Shown piece after piece: positions 50,343 through 61,546 of a DNA stretch of 64,000 bases (positions are counted from its first letter, which is position 1; every line of letters begins with the position of its first letter). The stretch is from the NCBI GenBank assembly GCA_958295665.1, contig OY282559.1, forward strand, positions 259,352,245 through 259,416,244. Direction: 5' to 3'. The DNA is from Tipula vernalis (lineage: Eukaryota > Arthropoda > Insecta > Diptera > Tipulidae). A program made the translations under genes and the position numbers. Below the pieces are notes generated by a model. It was given only the letters and a program-made list of their open reading frames with translations, had not been told where the DNA came from and searched no databases.

Positions 50343-52707
50343 ATGGCACATTGTAAAACATATTACGATCTTTCGAGAATGACGGAAGATGATATTATTG
50401 ATATGATGGAGTCGGTTCCAACTGATGATGAAGAAACTGGAAGTGAAGATGGAGCCGAAGATTTCGATAGTGATGACGATATTGCCGACCCTGATTATGT
50501 ATTTATTGAGACAGAATTACCCACCGACCAGCAGATTAACACTACACAGAGTTGTACTGAAGCAAACCGGATGATTTTGAATAGGAATGACGACGAGGCA
50601 TGTTCAGCGAACTCTTCTCTACAAGCTCAAACACCTATTGAATCTTATATATCAACTTCTTCAGCTACTATCAATCTATCTACTCGACATCCAAATACTT
50701 CTCGGTTCAAGAAATGTCCTCAAGAAACTGAATTACAACACGAGGAAGATGTCCCTACTGGTCCTTCTTGTGGTGCATTCAATGGCCATATAAACGAAGT
50801 AAAAAATGACTCACCGGAATTCAAATCGATAATTTGGAAGAAGAAAAAGCTACAACTTCATTTAAATGATATCATTTTTCATGGTCAAAAGGAGCTACCA
50901 ACTGAATTACTGGTGTTGAAAACACCTTATGACTGCTTCCGCTATTTTTTAACCAGTGATTTTCTTCGGTACCTACCAGATCAAATGAATTTATATGCTC
51001 GGCAAACTAATATTAAAACACGATTCATCACTGAAGAATCAGAACTTCAAAAATTTATCGGGATCCTAATTTTTATGTCTGTATATCGGTTTCCAAACGT
51101 TCGAGCTTATTTTTTTATTTTTTTTTTTTTTTTATATACATATTTTAATTGGGTGCAGAGCGGACTTATTAACGGTCCTAGCTCCTTGTAACTGTCAGAG
51201 CTTCTGCACCCAATGCGCGATCCTTCAAGTAAAGATTAATAGCTACCTTAAATTTATTCATTTTGTATTCCTCCGGAAATTTGAAGTGTATTAGCGAATT
51301 CCACTTTTTTGATGTTCGATATACAAATTCGCGCTTAATTTCTTCAGTTCGAGGTTTCGGGAGCTTCACCGTAAACCTATGTGCATTGGTTGTTCACGAT
51401 TTATTCATTCACATGGAAGCCGACATTCAATGGAAGCCGTAAGACAATCTATGACTCGCCATCGGTTCGAAGAGACGCGTCGTAGGTTGCATTTCAATGA
51501 TAACTAAGCTGCGATTTCAAAAGATCAACCGGGCTATGATCGGCTGTATAAAATACGACCGCTCATAAAACATTTCAATGGACTGTTTGTTCCCATCCCA
51601 ATGCGCCAGCGTCTCTGTGTTGATGAACAAATGTGTGCCACCAAAATGCGAGGAAATCCGATACGTCAATATATGCCGGCCAAACCACATAAATGGGGAA
51701 CGAAAATTTTCTCACTTTGCGATTCATCAGGGTATTCCTATGCATTTGAAATTTATTCGGGTGCTGGCGATAATGTAATTTCTGAGAATATACCGGATCT
51801 AGGGGCCGCGTCGAATGTCGTTGTTCGTCTGTCAAAAGACATCCCAGATAATATCAACCACATTGTTTATTTCGACAATTTTTATACCTCGCTCGGTTTG
51901 CTGGTATACCTTCGAAGCCGTGGCATCTATAGTTTGGGAACAGTGCGAGCAAATCGTGTGCCAAATATCAAACTGTCCTCCGAATTGGAGCTAGCAAAAA
52001 ACAAAGTTGAGCGTGGATATTCTGAAGAATACGTTGGCACAGCTTATGGTTTGAATATTACCAATGTTTTGTGGCGTGATACAAAAACTGTCCGATTACT
52101 TTCGACTTACGTTGGGACCAAGCCATTTTTGTCGCGACAACTGGAGCAATCATCTCAAAAAGCCATACGATGGGATCGAATAAATAAAAAAAATATTGAA
52201 ATCGATTGTCCCGCTATCATTAAGGAATACAACCAGCACATGGGTGGGGTCGATTTAATGGACAGTCTTATTGGCCGCTACCGCATTCGAATGAAGACTA
52301 GGAAATGGACAAACCGAATTTTTTTTCACCTATTTGATTTAGCGATGGTCAATGCCTACGTTTTGTATCATCGTCTTCCAGGAAACACTAAAAAACAGCT
52401 TCCTGACTTTCTTACTGAAGTAGCAGAAGCCCTTTGTGTGATGGGCACTGTCCAACCAGAGAAACGTGGTCGACCATCTTTTTCGGAATCGCCGCCTCCA
52501 GCCAAACCAAAGAAGTCATACATGCCCGTAGACAATTTCAGATACGACCAAATAGGGCATTAGTTTATATTTTTAGATAGATCGGGCAAAAAGATGTGCA
52601 AAATGACAAACTGTAAATCTGAAACCCAATCATTTTGCAAAAAATGTAATTTAAATTTATGCAATTCAACCACTAAAAATTGTTTTTTTGAATTCCATAA
52701 CCGTTAA
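50343..52707 (+). pseudogene. piggyBac-like transposase, disrupted
   Basis: The chosen start is the ATG at 50343, right after a splice-acceptor-like TTGTTATTAG; a donor-like TGGTGAGT near 50121 suggests a 5' UTR intron. The N-terminus is acidic (TDDEETGSEDGAEDFDSDDD). The catalytic core carries the three expected Asp: RLCVDEQM (about 51616), IVYFDNFYTS (about 51867) and GGVDLMDSLIGRYR (about 52240), with MPAKPHKWGTK between the first two. Insertion of a LINE tail follows PNVRAY near 51106. A TAA at 51505-51507 interrupts the LHFNDN motif. A TAG at 52561-52563 replaces the Trp expected after GH. Behind it the Cys-rich C-terminal domain is still readable (CKMTNCKSET, CKKCNLNLC, NCFFEFH) to a TAA at 52705. 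Confidence 0.9.
51106..51420 (-). mobile_element. LINE 3' tail inserted in piggyBac transposase
   Basis: Minus-strand frame (51369-51178 and some upstream codons) reading LPKPRTEEIKREFVYRTSKK, then WNSLIHFKF and MNKFKVAINLYLKDR, the C-terminal block of LINE ORF2 proteins. It is followed by a 3' end with a poly-A-like tract (T-run on plus at 51109-51134). The 5' truncation and A-tail fit target-primed insertion. A GAGCTT hexamer occurs at 51103-51108 and 51361-51366, but coding similarity continues beyond the second copy, so the target duplication is not settled and the right border is approximate. Confidence 0.75.
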
Positions 52708-53166
52708 CATGCTGTAAAGTATTATTTTCTAACAATAAATATGTATTCTTAATTCCACTTTCCCTGAAATTGGATTTGTGTTTATGGCATTAAAATTACT
52801 TTGTTGTGATTTTGTCGCCCCGAAAAAAAATTGTGGCATTAGAGGGTTAACATTTCATTAGTATTATGAAAAATTTCATGGTATCTTTAATTTCTTACGT
52901 TAATAATAAGAAGTTGTTTCGTATCTTATACGAATCAATTCATAAATACTACAACGTTAAGATTAAAATAAAGAAATTTGTGTATTTCACTATATTAACG
53001 TATGATTTTCTTACTATTAACGAAGGGTCGTATCGGCTCAGTTTTAACGAATTATTCTTACTATTAATGCAGTTTTTGTCTACATTGATGTAGGATTTTT
53101 TCAGTGTACTCAACTAACGTAATTAGAATCATAACTGCATCCGGACATTGTCATGGGGATTTTTAT

Positions 53167-54130
53167 TTATTTTTTTAGAAGAAAAATATCTGGGATGCAG
53201 TTTTCTTGGTTTATTTTCTTGGGAATTAGGTACATTTTGTAACGGGGATGACAAGCGCCCGTTACACGTTTTACACATCTCGGATCCCGGCTGCAATATC
53301 TTTGGGTGTGATTAAATTCCTGACATTTTATACCTTGGGGTATGCGTGTAGTCGTTCTCCTCATTGGTTCAATTGTTACCTTCATGTGATGAATTCCTTT
53401 TATTCCATAAATGTCCCTTTTTACTGTTACTCTTGCGATAACTTTTATAGGTCGAGCCTGTTTGTCCTAATAGGTAAACCACTGATAATTTTCCGCATTC
53501 AACTTCATAGATAAGGTTCTATAAGAATCTGTGTCCAGAGTATTAATTTTCCAAACAATTTCTGGGTAACTGGTTACGCCCTTTTTGGAGAGGGGGGGGG
53601 GGGATTTTATTTCGATTGCACCAGTTTTGTAGCAATGTTCTTGGTAGATTTACTACCTTTTAGTTGATTAACCTCGGGTTGGACAAATTTCGGTTCGGTA
53701 CTTGTAGTTCCAGCTTTTCTTTTCTTAATCTTCCTGGACTGTTTTTTCTTCTTTAAGATCCAGTCCGTCTCCCTCTCTAATTCATCCTCATCAGTGAAAT
53801 AGTTGAATTTCTCTAGTTCAATACCCTCTATTTTGGTATGTTCTTTTGATTCCCGATTCATTTTTAGAAGTTCATTTTCTCGCTTTAGATACTCGATTTC
53901 TTCACTTAACTTGGCAAATGATTGCTCCATTTTCTGTAGCCTCCCCGAGAGATCCATATTTTCTTTTTCTAGGTCAATAGTAAAATTTCTGGGCCAGCCT
54001 CCGAAGAGGATGAATGGTCCAGTCGGCTGACTGGAGTTCCACCTGGGGTAATAAATCTCTCTGTTTTGAGCATTGAATATAGTCTTGTTGGTCTGCGGGG
54101 AGTTTTTTATTTACGTCCTACCCACCAGCT
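53167..54130 (-). pseudogene. Jockey-type LINE ORF1 fragment (gag-like)
   Basis: Read on minus: 53957-53607 is a coiled-coil-like segment (MDLSGRLQKMEQSFAKLSEE, then KRENELLKMN) followed by a Lys-rich tract (ILKKKKQSRKIKKRK). After a broken middle part, 53385-53167 reads IKCQEFNHTQRYCSRDPRCV, a CCHC-type zinc knuckle with the usual QCF/RCQ..GH pattern altered. The sequence stops after the first knuckle, and no ORF2 follows to the left. GC-richer DNA at 54090-54205 (GAGAAACGCGCCCGATCGGG) is the likely 5' UTR, so this is the 5' end of an element lacking its 3' part. A run of ten or more G at 53591 interrupts it. Confidence 0.7.
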
Positions 54131-54205
54131 TTAGCTGATGAGCATTTCCCTATCCGCCACCGAGAAACGCGCCCGATCGGGGTTTCAAGTTCCCCTCACG
54201 GAGAA

Positions 54206-57200
54206 AATAATCGTGATATATTTTTATGTCATATTAATTAATTTAGTATTGCCATCGTTTAAATTCATAACTTTTTGGGATATAATTTTGAGCCAACAAC
54301 ACACCCCTTAAAATATTGAAATCTAAACTATCTAATAATTGCAACAGTGCGGCTAACGAAGAAAACAACTTACGTGTCAATTTTGTTATGTCAATTTCTG
54401 CTCAACTTTGGCCATTGCATTCGTTTGCTTAACCACAATGTCAAGCAGAGTCAAGTTTCTCAATCAAGGCCGATAACATTTAATTATTTAAAACTTAATT
54501 AAATCAGATAAATTGCGATATCAATAAGTGTAAATATACGAATGTCAAGGAACTACTTGCAAAAGGTCATTCATACACAGTCAACCACTTAACAAAAAAG
54601 AAAACGAAAAAACTATAAGTCAATGCAAACTAAAATATTTACGACTTCTTCTTGGGGAATATTAATAAGCCGTCGATTCCAAATATGGTGCAAATTCATC
54701 AAAAAATTCTCAAATATTTTTTTTTTGTCTATACATTCACACAATTATTAAAATTATGACCTGTATGCATGGTGCCTTAACCACCACATAACAAATTGTA
54801 TAGCTTAAAAAAAAATGAAATTGAATCTCATGTTTCACGAAATATATGCATACCGCAGTGTGAGATATTAAAGTACCTGGTAAAACAACCAAACATGACT
54901 TAATTGATTATTTTAAATGATAAACATTTCAAAAATTTAAATATGTATATGGGAAAGGTTATACATAGTTACACAACGAACGCATTAATTCTCATAAAAT
55001 GGTTATATGGATGTGCGCTTAAATCGGTTTTGGCGTCGATATAGTTATGCTCTGTGACCCACGGTCAAACTCATAATCATAATAATAAAGGAAATAAGAA
55101 TAATTAAGTTGTGAGCGGCTTGTTATGTTTCCGCATAAACAAAAAAATCTTTTATAAGATTTAATGTCGTTGTTCTTTTAATCTTTCATAAAATATCATG
55201 TTATGTTGTTTTTAAAACATTTTACATATTATATAAGGAAATACCAAAAAACCCATCCTTAAAATTTATTACTTCAAGTGTTATTGTTCAACACAAAAGA
55301 TTTCAATGCGCAAACACAAAAAAAACATAAACGACAAAACCTTTATAGCAGTACATATGTACATATATATGTTTGTATTTATAGTGGAATCGCGCAGTGC
55401 GCGCGAGTGCAACATAAGAAATTTTTCGCAAAGTATATGACAAACAAATTTAAATTACTTTCACTTTGAATTTTTATTTTATTGTCTCATATCTTCGTGA
55501 TTTAAAAAAAAAAAATTAAAAATTTAAGACCCAAGAAAGTGTTGCATCATTTGGATAAATACATGCAAATATATATAAAAAAAATTTAAAATGCAAATAA
55601 CCCATAAGACTTGGGTAGATAATATAAATCCACCAACAACATCTAACATATTATGTTATCTACTTACATACAAAATAACGTTATTCAATCAATAAACGCG
55701 ACGACACGGTACGATTTATGGTAAATTGTGACCGTATCTATATTCTGAAATCGCGCGAATATCTAAACATCTATACGAATATAATTAAAATATTTTATTA
55801 CCGTAGTCGCTAAAAATTTATTTAATTTTCGTTATCTTGAAGATTAATTGTTTTAAGATGTGACATTTACAGGAAAGGTTACCTCCGCAGCAACGTATAC
55901 GTATTGCATAGCATATTACATACAGCGTTCATTATGTACTCGAATTATCCGTATTGAAAATTACCTGAAACAAAAGAAAATTATAATTAATTTAATGTAA
56001 TTTTGTTAAATATGTAATTGAATTAAGTTACAAAATAATTATTTTTTGCTTGTTTTTTCAGTGTGTGCGGTTGATGAGGAGGAAGGCGTGTAATTTGTAA
56101 AGTGGTGCAAACTAAATTACGACTTTATTAAAGATCGCGTGTTTAAAATTTTTAAAGTCAAAAGCTTGGCGCTTTTCTGTACCGGTTAATTTTATAAATG
56201 TCAAATTTTATTACCCATAATATTATGTTTGAAATTAATACGGCTAGCTGGAATAATGCAAATAAGTCTTCAATTTAGAACTGAATTTTAGTTTATCTAA
56301 CTCAATATTTTACGATTGCTGTTTAGCTCAAATTCTTAAGGTTTGCAATGCAATATTCTAGTTACATGAGTTGCACAACGTGGAAAGCAAAACAATCTTG
56401 AAATACACTTTTTTTGTATAGCCCTCACCTACTTCAAAACTTTTCCATTTTTTGATTTTCTTCCTCTATTACCGGAAAGTTTCACTTAAACAAACGCGAC
56501 ATAAACAAAAATGTTGATGATTTTTCTCAAAAAGTAACGGATTGGCGAATCTATTGACAGATTTTTATCCATGTATTTATTTTCTGTGCCTTGCGAACAA
56601 ACTGGATTTGCGCCCGATCTCATAATCAAAGAGCTATTTTGAAATAGTAATATCAGATTGCCTCTAGCTGTTAATACCACCCCTTTAACCCTTGAAATAT
56701 GCGGGTTTAAATAATGCGATTTTGGTTTTATGCGATTCAAATTTGGAGGCGTAATTTTTAAAATATGCGGGAAGTATCGGTTTAGTGCGATTTTTTTTTT
56801 ATTTCTGTTTAGTGCGATTCCGATTTTTCTTCCTTCTTTTATTATATGCGAAAAAAGAAAATAGAAAACCGTTTCATTTTACATAACATATAAATATCAC
56901 TCACACATACATTACATAATTAACTACGTGATTAACTATCTCCTACCATTTTTTGTTTCATTTAATTTGTATACGCTTGCATTCACGCATACATATTTAA
57001 ATTTATAGGACGATACTGTAAATATTTCAGACTAGTGTATTCTTTTTCTTACATAGTACAAATAAATTTATAAAAACAGTGTGTAAGAACGGAAAAGCTA
57101 TATTAGTTTCATTGTTTATAAAATCACACATTCAAAGTTAATAAAATACCACGTCCACTGGCCTCTCAATTTTGTTTTAGTACCTATACGTATTGTGAGG

Positions 57201-57240
57201 ATATCTATAAGTTTTACTTTCTTTTATTCTAGTAAAATAA
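54206..57240. other. No gene seen
   Basis: AT-rich intergenic DNA. Around 56690-56880 the words TGCGATTTT and TTTAGTGCGATT or ATATGCGGG repeat six or more times in a loose minisatellite-like pattern. No codon-biased ORF on either strand. Confidence 0.45.
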
Positions 57241-57340
57241 AGTATAGTAATCATGAAAATTTTGGACCCTGGGATTTTTAGAGATTTATTTGTTTTGAGG
57301 TCCTCTGAGTCCGAAAAAGTGGGTTTCGAAAAGGTGTCTG

Positions 57341-57564
57341 TCTGTCAGTCTGTCAGTCTGTCAGTCTGTCAGTCTGTCAGTCTGTCAGTCTGTCAGTCTG
57401 TCAGTCTGTCAGTCTGTCAGTCTGTCAGTCTGTCAGTCTGTCAGTCTGTCAGTCTGTCAGTCTGTCAGTCTGTCAGTCTGTCAGTCTGTCAGTCTGTCAG
57501 TCTGTCAGTCTGTCAGTCTGTCAGTCTGTCAGTCTGTCAGTCTGTCAGTCTGTCAGTCTGTCAG
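57341..57564 (+). repeat. Octamer microsatellite (TCTGTCAG)28
   Basis: Twenty-eight perfect copies of TCTGTCAG, bordered by TCTG on both sides. Because 8 is not a multiple of 3, all frames on plus stay open and yield an 8-residue SVCQSVSL pattern. This explains the 115-codon ORF at 57253-57600, which I do not regard as a gene. The flanks (GGGTTTCGAAAAGGTG before, CTACAACCCAGATGG after) look like part of a dispersed element. Confidence 0.98.
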
Positions 57565-58017
57565 TCTGTCTGTGTCCTATCTACAACCCAGATGGTTTAA
57601 CCAATCGAACTGAAACTTCAGATTTAAGCTATTTTGATTAATTGGGAGGTCCCAGTGAATTTTACTCCAAATCGGCTAACCGGAAGTGGCCACTCCCTTG
57701 GTCCAGAAACTTTATTTTGCAAATATCTTAAAAAGTATAAGGTTTACAAAAAACTATTTTAAACAAAATGTTTCCAAAAATTAAAAACAAATAAAAATTA
57801 AAAATAAAAAATTTAAAAAAAAAAATTTAAAAATTTAAAAATTAAAAAAAAAAATTTCTCAAAATTCTCTGTTCGTAAAAGAAAGTCGTGTGTTGGCCAC
57901 ACCTCCATTTTTAATTTTGTGTTCTTTCGAATATTAGTGTTAATATTTTAGTGTTAGATTGAAAATTCTAAACGATAATAATTTCATTTATCGTTTTATT
58001 TCCAAATCCCTACAGTA

Positions 58018-58157
58018 ATGTCGAATAAGAAAGAAAAACGAAAAACCATAAGTTTAGAGACAAAAATTCAAATTTTGGATAGGTTGCGTAAAGGAGATGG
58101 TCCAACAACAATTGGAAATGATTTTGCGTTAGGAGAATCCACAATTCGTGCAAATAA
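58018..58157 (+). pseudogene. CENP-B/pogo-type HTH ORF, 5' part
   Basis: The frame from the ATG at 58018 reads KKEKRKTISLETKIQILDRL, GPTTIGNDFALGESTIRA, the N-terminal helix-turn-helix of CENP-B, Tigger/pogo transposases and related proteins. It is cut at 58157 by the Harbinger insertion; the TAA at 58155-58157 is the duplicated target. The frame continues at 61426-61546 beyond the element. A splice-acceptor-like CCCTACAG immediately precedes the start. Most likely a fragment of a pogo-family element; a host gene cannot be excluded. Confidence 0.75.
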
Positions 58158-58485
58158 TGCGCGATTTAGATTGGACGAATTTTTCATCTTGAAAAAAAAT
58201 GAGACACTACATTTATAAATGATAGCAGCTAAACAGAGTCAAAACTTCATCTTGTAAAAAATCATCAGATGAAACCCGAGAAATAAACCCAAAAAAAAGA
58301 TAACTTTTATGGCACAAGATGACAATATTTGTCTTTTCCCTATAAAAAGATGAAATTACGTCATATTTTGACCATAAAACGACGAAAAAACGCAGGTACA
58401 ATACTATGTAATAATTACGGACGTTCAAAGTTATGTCAAGTATAGCAATTTATGACATTCGTAAAAAAAAAAGATAACCTTAAAA

Positions 58486-59500
58486 ATGGACACATCAATA
58501 GACGGTAAGAACTAACATTTTTGTATATTTTGTATATCAAATTAAATAAAACGTTTTATATTATAGATTATTGTAATGAAGAGATTTCAATGCCACAGAG
58601 TGAGAGTGAGGCTCACATTTCCAATGGTTACTATCAATTATTTATAACTTATATCTAAAATTTAATTGATCAAATTTCTTTACAGAAACTTTAATTGAGG
58701 CTATTCATTCCCGGCCATCAATTTGGAACATGTCCGATGAGTTGTACCGAAATCGGGTTATTAAAATACGGTTGTGGGAGGATATTTCAAAAGAGTTAGG
58801 TAAGTGTTTAGGTTTTTTTACTTGTTTTCTGATACAATTAGTCTACATCTTATTGGAATCTGTTTAATCATTTCCTAAACAATTTGCTTTCAGACATTGA
58901 AGTTACTCCCAAAAATATATCAAAAATTAAAAAGCGGTGGGATCAAATAAGATCATCATATATTAGACTTTGTAAAACTCCAGCGAGTGGATCTGGAGCA
59001 GTAAGTATGAAGCCGCATCGCTATGAGCGATTATTATCTTTTTTAGACGATACAACAATACCAAGGAGGTAAGAAAAATGTGTGTGTGTGTGTGTGACTA
59101 AGATCTAAAAAATTCAAAATTATTATTTTAATTTCAGATCTAAAAGTTTGTGCAATGACGATGAATCGAGTCACTTGGATGAATCAGCTGGAATCGACGA
59201 TACGCCTCGGTCCAGCACAGAAGAGAAGTCGCAGCTTAGAAGTAAGACAATTAATGAAGCAAATATGAATGTTTCTTAAATAGTAATTTTAAACTTTCAG
59301 AACGACCACTTACCGAATATCAACAAGAAAAACTCAGTGCCAAAAATAGATGCATTGACCTATTAACAACTTCAGTGCCAGTGCAGAAATCTGCAAATCA
59401 AGTCTTTGGCGAGCTTATATCGTTGGAGCTTGACAAGATGTCAGAGGAGGTCCAGAACCAAAAAAAGTCTTTATTATTAACTATACTTTATCAAAAATAA
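58486..59500 (+). CDS. Harbinger MADF/BESS accessory protein (6 exons)
   Basis: Exons inferred at 58486-58504, 58567-58626, 58686-58799, 58894-59068, 59138-59241 and 59301-59500 sum to 672 nt, 223 codons plus stop, with GT..AG introns of 59-94 nt. The start ATG is preceded by TAAAA. Residues about 27-110 form a MADF (Myb/SANT-like) DNA-binding domain (LIEAIHSRPSIW, YRNRVIKIRLWEDISKEL, ISKIKKRWDQIRSSYIRLCK). A Ser/Asp-rich linker follows (DESSHLDESAGIDD). The last 50 residues (NQVFGELISLELDKMSEEVQ) resemble a BESS protein-interaction motif. In PIF/Harbinger the non-transposase protein binds DNA and helps bring the transposase to the ends and nucleus; that role here is inferred. The second donor (GTTACT) is weak. 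It converges on the transposase gene. Confidence 0.85.
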
Positions 59501-59688
59501 TAGACTTAGTTTTTTTGTTTGTTAATTTTTTATATTACATATTCTTTATATTTTTATTATTAAAATTAATTGTACCTGAAATAAAAAAAATGAAATCCAA
59601 TTGTGATAAAAACTGTTAAATATATAATATGTTTAAAACCTAGAAAACCATATTGAAATACAAAAGACTTTTCATTCCTAAACAATCT

Positions 59689-61146
59689 TCAAATTTTATC
59701 GTTCTGCCAATCTACCGCTCCACTGTTTACAAAATAATTAGCAAACTCGTCCCTGATTTTTTTGGCTGCACTCGTCGAGTTAACGTTATTCGGATTTAGG
59801 CCCGTGAGAATTGACGAGTCGTTCCTCCACGATCCGGGTATCATAATACCTTGCTCGTATGTATCCACAAGTCCTGGTGTTAAATAATTTGAGTCTGTTT
59901 CATTCGAACGAAGCCAGTTGTGCAGGCTTACACAAGATTCAATCACTGATTCAATTAAATCAACTTTTGCGTTAATTGGAGTATTGAAAATTCGCCACTT
60001 TGAATTTAAAATCCCAAAGGAATTCTCAATTACCCGACGCGCACGACTGAGCCTGTAGTTAAATATTCTTTGTGAAATATTTAATTGCTGTTTGGAATAT
60101 GGTTTCATCATGTTATGCGATAACGTGAACGCATCATCAGCAACAAAAACGTAGGGCACATTTTTAAACTCTGGTGCTACGTCACACGGTTCCGGTATTC
60201 TACAATTAAAATAAATATTGATAAAACAATGTAGGTATTGGTTAATTTTAAATTTATTACTTACGAAATTAAATTGGAGTAGAATTGTTTTCCGAATGCA
60301 GAATTTCTAAACACTCCTCCATCGCTCTGACGGCCTGCTGCGCCAATATCGCACATAACGAATTTGTATTCGTGGTCGCATATCGCCATTAACACAATTG
60401 AGTTGAATTTTTTATAGTTAAAAAACTCTGATCCGCATCTAGCTGGTGCCTAGAATTTAATTAAAAAAATAATTATTAAACATAATTCATATTTACAAAC
60501 AAATTAATATTACCTGTATTCTGACATGCTTTCCATCAATTGCCCCAATACAATGTGGATAGTTCCATTTCTTCTCGAATCCATTTGCTATCGATTTAAA
60601 TGTATCAACATTTAATTTTGGAAACCCTTTGTTTTTTAACACGTTGGTGATGGCAATCGTTGTTTCCTTTAGAATGAAGTGTACAGATGCCGGTGAACAT
60701 TTATAGCCGATAGATAAACTTTGCTGAGATTCACCGGTTGCAAGAAATCTAGAATTCATATGAGTTTTCTATTTTGATTCAAGAACTCAGACAATATTTT
60801 AATCCTACCTTAAAGTAATTGCTAATCGCATACTCTCGTTAATAGGCTCCCTGATGTACGTTTGTTTTTTAATTTTTGGGCCCACTAACAGTAATAGTTC
60901 CTCGAACTGCGTGGAACTCATCCTCATATATTTTTTAAATAATAAGGGGTCATTCAAGGAACTCTCACATAGTGTTTCTACTATATTATGATGGGCACCT
61001 GTTTCGCTCCTTGTTATATAGTAAGGGCGTACCCAACACGATCGCTTTTTCCTTGGCTTAACAGCTTCGTTCTCATCACTGCTACTGCTGCTACTTGAGA
61101 AAACTACTTCAAGTACAGTTTGAATTTGCTCTGGTGTAAAATTCAT
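59689..61146 (-). CDS. HARBI1-like DDE transposase (4 exons)
   Basis: Exons 61146-60809, 60748-60514, 60449-60265 and 60199-59689 sum to 1269 nt, 422 codons plus stop. Introns are 60, 64 and 65 nt with GT..AG ends and correct phase at each junction. The N-terminus has a Ser run (VVFSSSSSSSDENE) and a basic patch. Residues about 80-160 are the helix-turn-helix region (STQFEELLLLVGPKIKK, SIGYKCSPASVHFIL). The catalytic core carries CIGAIDGKHVRI (first Asp), GAAGRQSDGGVF (second Asp) and RRVIENSFGILNSKW (Glu), so the DDE triad is intact. YVFVADDAFTLSHNMMKPY and LHNWLRSNE are further family motifs. The length is slightly longer than typical HARBI1 proteins. No stop or frameshift is visible, so it is probably functional or very recently so. 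Confidence 0.93.
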
Positions 61147-61425
61147 TTCTTTCGTATTTGTGAAGAGTGTACTTTTTTAATAACCACAAATTAACACACT
61201 TTAAATTAAAAATTTTTACTTCAAATACGTAAAATTGTTATAAAAACGTAAAAATGTTATTTTTTTTGTAAAATTTTGTTTTTATTTTGAAATGTCAAAT
61301 ATGCTATAAACTACCATAAAAATATTTTAGTTGTCTCTGTTTTGCTCATATTAATTGTTATTCATGTTGTCCTGTTTTAGTTATCTTCATCTGGTAGAAT
61401 TTCGTCCAATCTAAATCGCGCATAA

Positions 61426-61546
61426 AACGAATGAAAAGAAAATAAGAGATGCAGTAGCGGCCGGAGCCTCCGTTAGTTTCAATAAGACATCTCACGCTAG
61501 AAATCCATTGAGCCAATTTACATTAGGTTGTAGTTACATGTTGTAA
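61426..61546 (+). pseudogene. CENP-B/pogo-type HTH ORF, 3' part
   Basis: Continues the frame interrupted at 58157: TNEKKIRDAVAAGASVSF, then NKTSHARNPL, the second half of the CENP-B-type HTH (family pattern NE..IR.AV..G, then RNP). The combined length is exactly 261 nt (86 codons plus stop). It ends at a TAA at 61544-61546, just inside a short palindrome (GTAGTTACATGTTGTAACTAC, 61530-61550), so the DNA-binding and DDE domains of a full transposase are missing. Confidence 0.7.

Larger units (their letters stand above)
49837..52846 (+). mobile_element. piggyBac-like element with TTAA target duplication
   Basis: Ends CCCTCTAATGCTC (49837) and the complementary CCCTCTAATGCC (from 52846) share 11 bp. 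They are flanked by TTAA at 49833-49836 and 52847-52850, the piggyBac signature. A subterminal palindrome GTCCGCCTCAAGACGGAC lies at 49853-49870, with a related GTCTGTAGGCGGAC near 50215. The transposase on plus is broken by a LINE-tail insertion and two nonsense codons, so this copy is inactive, though its ends could in principle be recognised by a related transposase. Confidence 0.9.
48376..53106. mobile_element. TIR element hosting a piggyBac insertion
   Basis: The left end CACTGAAAAAATTTTT at 48376 and the complementary right end CACTGAAAAAATCC (from 53106) share 12 bp. TA dinucleotides flank both sides (48374-48375 and 53107-53108). Without the piggyBac (49837-52846) the element would be about 1.7 kb. 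Its arms are rich in TTCGTACTATTAATG and TTCATAAA-type words that face each other loosely (48400-48600, 49690-49830 and 52860-53090). No transposase of its own was found. The boundaries are inferred from the short terminal match, so moderately sure only. Confidence 0.5.
58158..61422. mobile_element. Complete PIF/Harbinger element, apparently intact
   Basis: The 3265-bp element has terminal inverted repeats beginning TGCGCGATTTAGATTGGACG (22 bp perfect, then looser similarity). It is flanked by TAA target duplications (58155-58157 and 61423-61425), which fits the TWA preference of PIF/Harbinger. It carries two convergent spliced genes: a MADF/BESS protein on plus and a HARBI1-like transposase on minus, separated by about 190 bp. 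Both reading frames are open through all inferred exons. No internal deletion is evident. All this points to a recent insertion of a potentially autonomous element. Confidence 0.92.

Noticed and set aside
57253..57600. 115-codon ORF with repeated SVCQSVSL
   Set aside because: It is produced by the octamer microsatellite, which keeps all plus frames open; no real protein signal is in its short unique ends.
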